Virus record (IMG/VR): IMGVR_UViG_3300030105_000971
Coordinates: 1-22,623 of that record
DNA length: 22,623 nt
Strand: one strand, 5' to 3'
Origin: a virus
A model generated the notes under the pieces. It was not told where the DNA came from. It worked only from the letters and a program-made list of their open reading frames with translations, and made no database searches. The stretch's first letter is position 1, and every line of letters begins with the position of its first letter. Position numbers and translations under genes: made by a program. This document shows, piece after piece, positions 20,498 through 22,623 of the stretch.

Positions 20498-21002
20498 GAC
20501 GAGTGCCGAGACCACCTTGATCTAGGAACTTCTTCCAATCGGCGGCAAGACGATCTTCTGTTGCCACGCCAACAACTGCAACTTCTTCCATTCCGCCGAC
20601 TTTATAGTGCATCTTGGCTGTGACCCAAGAGCGAACTCTGGAAGAGTTTTCTACGCGAATGTCGATCTCGCCTTCCGGCTTGAGAGAGATAGTGCCCCCA
20701 CCAAGCTTGCGAGCCTCTTTCTTCAAGAACTTTACGATGTCTGCCATCTGCTGTTCTACATCTGCCTCAAAGCCATTAGCATATACTTCCTGTAAACGAA
20801 CTTCGGACATGTAAGACAGACACATCATAGGTCCATAAAACTTCACGTTAAAGCCGTCCATGACGCGCTTATCTATAAGGGGGTTCCCCTCCTCTCTCTT
20901 TAGACCTGCCTTGAGGGCTTCGCCGTCTTCGGTTAGAGCGCCGTCGTATGCGTTTGCGGAAGCTTGTGATAGAGCTTGTATAATTTCATAAACTGTAGCC
21001 AT
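20454..21002 (-). CDS. Protein of unknown function upstream of the terminase block, 182 aa
   Basis: AAGGA lies nine bases before the ATG, and two GACTATTTA-like motifs stand upstream, so this gene probably opens a long transcript that runs through terminase and portal. The protein has a helical N-terminus (MATVYEIIQALSQASANAYD) and a mixed alpha/beta middle with DGFNVKFYGPMMCLSYMSEV. A likely beta sheet follows (GGGTISLKPEGEIDIRVENS) and then a WVTAKMHYKVGG strand, and it ends RPIVKGDKK. No catalytic motif, membrane segment or address is evident. It may be a virion-assembly protein. I do not recognise the family. Confidence 0.75.
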   Translation of the reverse strand: MATVYEIIQALSQASANAYDGALTEDGEALKAGLKREEGNPLIDKRVMDGFNVKFYGPMMCLSYMSEVRLQEVYANGFEADVEQQMADIVKFLKKEARKLGGGTISLKPEGEIDIRVENSSRVRSWVTAKMHYKVGGMEEVAVVGVATEDRLAADWKKFLDQGGLGTRPKNDKRPIVKGDKK

Positions 21003-21029
21003 TTATAGTGTTCCTTTATATGCTTGCCT

Positions 21030-21039
21030 GTAAATAGTA
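21030..21039 (-). promoter_or_regulatory. Variant of the putative late promoter motif (TACTATTTAC)
   Basis: The minus strand reads TACTATTTAC 27 bases before the ATG of the 182-aa gene, the same spacing as for the exact motifs. Only the first base of the GACTATTTAC decamer differs. Confidence 0.45.
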
Positions 21040-21050
21040 GCGAACTTTCT

Positions 21051-21060
21051 CTAAATAGTC
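21051..21060 (-). promoter_or_regulatory. GACTATTTAG putative late promoter
   Basis: The minus strand reads GACTATTTAG, 21 bases upstream of a second related motif and about 48 bases before the ATG of the 182-aa gene. The tandem arrangement may raise initiation for the long terminase-portal-protease transcript. Confidence 0.5.
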
Positions 21061-21071
21061 TACAACAAGAC

Positions 21072-21380
21072 TTATTTTTGCGTAGGGTCTTCCCCAGCCG
21101 GTGCGACTTGTTTCTTGAGCATATTAAAAATTCTTTCCAGAGTGGCGCGCTTCGTCTGAAGTTCTACGCCGGGCATCTCTGCAAGATCTAGAAGAAACTG
21201 ATCTATCTGCTGAATAATGCCTCTCTCCATGTTTGAAAGTTCTGGATTTGCCTCCAGTCTGTCTTCTTTGCCAGACTTGCCGAAAGCGGAGCCGCCCATG
21301 GATTTGGTCTTAAATTTTACTTTTTCTTCTTGTTCTCTCAAGACTTCTCTGATTAATTCTCTTAAATCTTCAGTTTTCAT
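21072..21380 (-). CDS. Address-bearing small protein, 102 aa
   Basis: The start overlaps the preceding gene by 11 bases, with GGAG six bases upstream. Residues 1-17 (MKTEDLRELIREVLREQ) form an amphipathic helix with a predicted protease site LRE at 14-16. A basic, Gly/Ser-rich part (about 20-36) and a helical C-terminus follow (ERGIIQQIDQFLLDLAEMPG, then LERIFNMLKKQ). There is no membrane segment. It resembles in plan the two small proteins upstream of terminase, and is probably another internal head or core protein. It is the last gene before the putative promoter pair. Confidence 0.7.
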   Translation of the reverse strand: MKTEDLRELIREVLREQEEKVKFKTKSMGGSAFGKSGKEDRLEANPELSNMERGIIQQIDQFLLDLAEMPGVELQTKRATLERIFNMLKKQVAPAGEDPTQK

Positions 21381-21750
21381 TTGGTCTCCATCCTTTTTTC
21401 CATCGCTCTTCTCTTCCCTCGATCCATTTGATATAACAATTATAACAACAACTAAATTTTATAAGCGATACGTCGTCTCGGGTAGAATGAGAGAAGGCAC
21501 TACAAACAGGACAACCTATCTTGGATTCTCTATTAAGTAGTTTTTTGGAGACCTTTGTTCCATTTACTTCTACTTTATCATTTGACTCATCATTTTTCTT
21601 TTGTTTCTTGTAGAGTTCTCGCATCTGCTCAAGATACATCTTCTCTTTTTCAGTATCCCAGTTTGCTTTTGGATTCTGAATAGTCTCTTCACCATACTTC
21701 TTTGTGATGGCTTGTTCTACTTTGACAATGTAGTCTGGATCTTTGCTCAT
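21370..21750 (-). CDS. Putative zinc-binding protein of unknown function, 126 aa
   Basis: The ATG overlaps the previous stop as ATGA. The N-terminal 75 residues are Lys/Glu-rich and helical. Two Cys pairs follow: C80-x-x-C83 in GCPVCSAFSH and C102-x-x-C105 in CCYNCYIKWIEGREERWKKG, a plan typical of zinc ribbons or treble-clef zinc modules. The end is aromatic and basic, so nucleic-acid binding is possible. It lies in the block between the lysis-like genes and the terminase block, but its task cannot be told from the sequence. Confidence 0.75.
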   Translation of the reverse strand: MSKDPDYIVKVEQAITKKYGEETIQNPKANWDTEKEKMYLEQMRELYKKQKKNDESNDKVEVNGTKVSKKLLNRESKIGCPVCSAFSHSTRDDVSLIKFSCCYNCYIKWIEGREERWKKGWRPNEN

Positions 21751-22154
21751 TTAACCGCCTGTTGGATTCCATAGTAAGTAGCTCCTCCAAGGGCGACACC
21801 GCCCACAAACCACATCCACTTATAAGCTGGGGCTTGTTTCTTCACGATCTTCTGTAGTTCAAAGATCTCGGTGTCTTTCTCTATTATCATCAAGGTGTGC
21901 TTTTTGTTTAGAGAACTGTATCTTATCGTCTGCTGCTCCAACTCAAGAGTAAAATCATTTTGTTTTCTCTCAAGGGTTCTCGTCCATTCGATCTCGCACT
22001 CTTCTTTCACGCGCTGGGGCGCTGTAAGAACCTCGGACAAAGCCTCGGGGTTGAAGACGACACCCTCTATAGGGGATCGTGCTCCCGCCTCAATAATAGA
22101 AAACTCTGGGCTTGCGCCAGCAGTTGAGATCATAAACAATAAGCTAAGGAACAT
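21747..22154 (-). CDS. Secreted coiled-coil protein with C-terminal membrane anchor, possible lysis partner, 135 aa
   Basis: It starts inside the i-spanin-like gene, overlapping it by 11 bases. Residues 1-14 (MFLSLLFMISTAGA) look like a signal peptide cut after AGA. A charged coiled-coil-prone region spans about 46-105 and a membrane segment about 111-130 (YKWMWFVGGVALGGATYYGI). An o-spanin would be expected here, but there is no lipobox Cys. A unimolecular spanin has an N-terminal lipoprotein signal and a C-terminal anchor; this has the anchor without the Cys. It may be an unusual spanin partner or a periplasmic membrane protein of another kind. Confidence 0.75.
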   Translation of the reverse strand: MFLSLLFMISTAGASPEFSIIEAGARSPIEGVVFNPEALSEVLTAPQRVKEECEIEWTRTLERKQNDFTLELEQQTIRYSSLNKKHTLMIIEKDTEIFELQKIVKKQAPAYKWMWFVGGVALGGATYYGIQQAVK

Positions 22155-22524
22155 AGGTGAATCCGTAGATGTCTTCTATCTGAAATATAAGGGCTTCTTT
22201 GTCTTCCCTATAGTTTCTTATAACACGCTCCTTCTTTTTGTCAATCTCATTTGACAAATCAGTCAGGGCGTCTTGATAGTGCATCTCAAGCTTTTCATTT
22301 CTTATTCTGTATTCTTCAAGGGCTTCGTCTCTCTGCTGTAGTTCTTCAGCGTGGATACCTTGTAGTTCTTCTATCTGTGTCTTTAGCGATTGCTGTGAGA
22401 CTTCGTGTGCTTTTATAATGTTGCGCACATCATACTGCGACTTGCCAAAAACAACAAGAAGGAGCAGGACAAGCCCGATCTCCTTCCAGTGTTTTAAGCA
22501 GAATGCTAGAACCTTTTGCTTCAC
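22144..22524 (-). CDS. Rz/i-spanin-like protein, 126 aa
   Basis: The GTG start at 22524 overlaps the previous stop as GTGA. The protein has a short basic N-terminus (MKQKVLAFCLKHWKE), one membrane helix (about 16-27, IGLVLLLLVVFG) and a long charged coiled coil (about 38-115). This N-in, C-out layout is that of i-spanins such as lambda Rz, which with an o-spanin fuse inner and outer membranes at lysis of Gram-negative hosts. The next gene overlaps it, as spanin genes often do, and the preceding partial gene ends like a small membrane protein, which might be a holin. Sequence divergence in this family makes the call one of topology, not homology. Confidence 0.7.
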   Translation of the reverse strand: MKQKVLAFCLKHWKEIGLVLLLLVVFGKSQYDVRNIIKAHEVSQQSLKTQIEELQGIHAEELQQRDEALEEYRIRNEKLEMHYQDALTDLSNEIDKKKERVIRNYREDKEALIFQIEDIYGFTYVP

Positions 22525-22623
22525 TCAAGTCCCTTGAGCTTTACAATAGCGTCAATTACAGATTGACCACCGAGATACAGACCAGATATGATAACCCAGT
22601 CTGCTGATTCTAGTCCGCCCCAA
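22521..22623 (-). CDS. Partial small membrane protein, possibly holin-like (3' end only)
   Basis: The last 33 codons are in the window and end at TGA 22523-22521, overlapping the next start. They encode a hydrophobic segment (WVIISGLYLGGQSVIDAIV) and a short end KLKGLE. One membrane helix with a short charged tail, directly before an i-spanin-like gene, would suit a holin, but too little is visible to be sure. Confidence 0.5.
   Translation of the reverse strand, partial: WGGLESADWVIISGLYLGGQSVIDAIVKLKGLE

Noticed and set aside
1-22623. tRNA genes, integrase, attachment sites or insertion sequences
   Set aside because: No cloverleaf-like sequence, recombinase motif, or inverted-repeat-flanked transposase frame was seen on either strand by eye.

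Overview
This window looks like part of the late (virion) gene cluster of a T4-supergroup tailed phage, probably marine and probably uncultured. The evidence is a set of recognisable T4-type head genes, all read right to left on the minus strand: terminase large subunit (gp17-like), portal (gp20-like), prohead protease (gp21-like), scaffold (gp22-like) and major capsid protein (gp23-like). A phage-borne ribosomal protein bS21 and several repeat-rich fibre-like proteins are typical of aquatic T4-like phages. A spanin-like pair suggests a Gram-negative host, but the host cannot be named from the sequence. I see no tRNA, CRISPR array, integrase or insertion sequence, and no convincing plus-strand gene.

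Layout in the direction of transcription (high to low coordinate). 22623-21072: the tail end of a small membrane protein, an Rz/i-spanin-like protein, a secreted protein with a C-terminal membrane anchor, a Cys-rich putative zinc protein, and a small protein with a capsid-address-like N-terminus. 21060-10940: a long run opened by two copies of a putative promoter motif, holding an unknown 182-aa protein, two small proteins with nearly identical address-like N-termini, terminase, portal, unknown helical and virion-associated genes, further address-bearing proteins around the protease, and bS21. 10939-6183: a putative promoter, a small virion-type protein, then three fibre-like genes, the last very repetitive, closed by a strong terminator. 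6179-3997: another putative promoter, another fibre-like protein, a possible surface protein and a small unknown. 3972-866: another putative promoter, scaffold and major capsid protein, closed by a textbook UUCG terminator. 865-1: a leader region, three small or partial unknown genes and a TATAAATA-type late promoter candidate.

How the genes fit together: gp22-like scaffold and address-bearing proteins would form the prohead core, the gp23-like shell would assemble on the gp20-like portal, the gp21-like protease would cut after [L/I]-x-E sites and remove the N-terminal addresses, and the gp17-like terminase would pump DNA. The most notable feature is that about seven otherwise unrelated proteins, plus the protease and major capsid protein, carry short amphipathic N-termini ending in an [L/I]-x-E site. 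This resembles the capsid-targeting sequences of T4 internal proteins (for example MKTYQEFIAE) and suggests a large packaged-protein repertoire. Two of these genes retain the scar of a tandem duplication, with conserved address ends and unrelated cargo ends. A nine-base motif, GACTATTTA, stands shortly before the start of four putative transcription units and may be this phage's late promoter.
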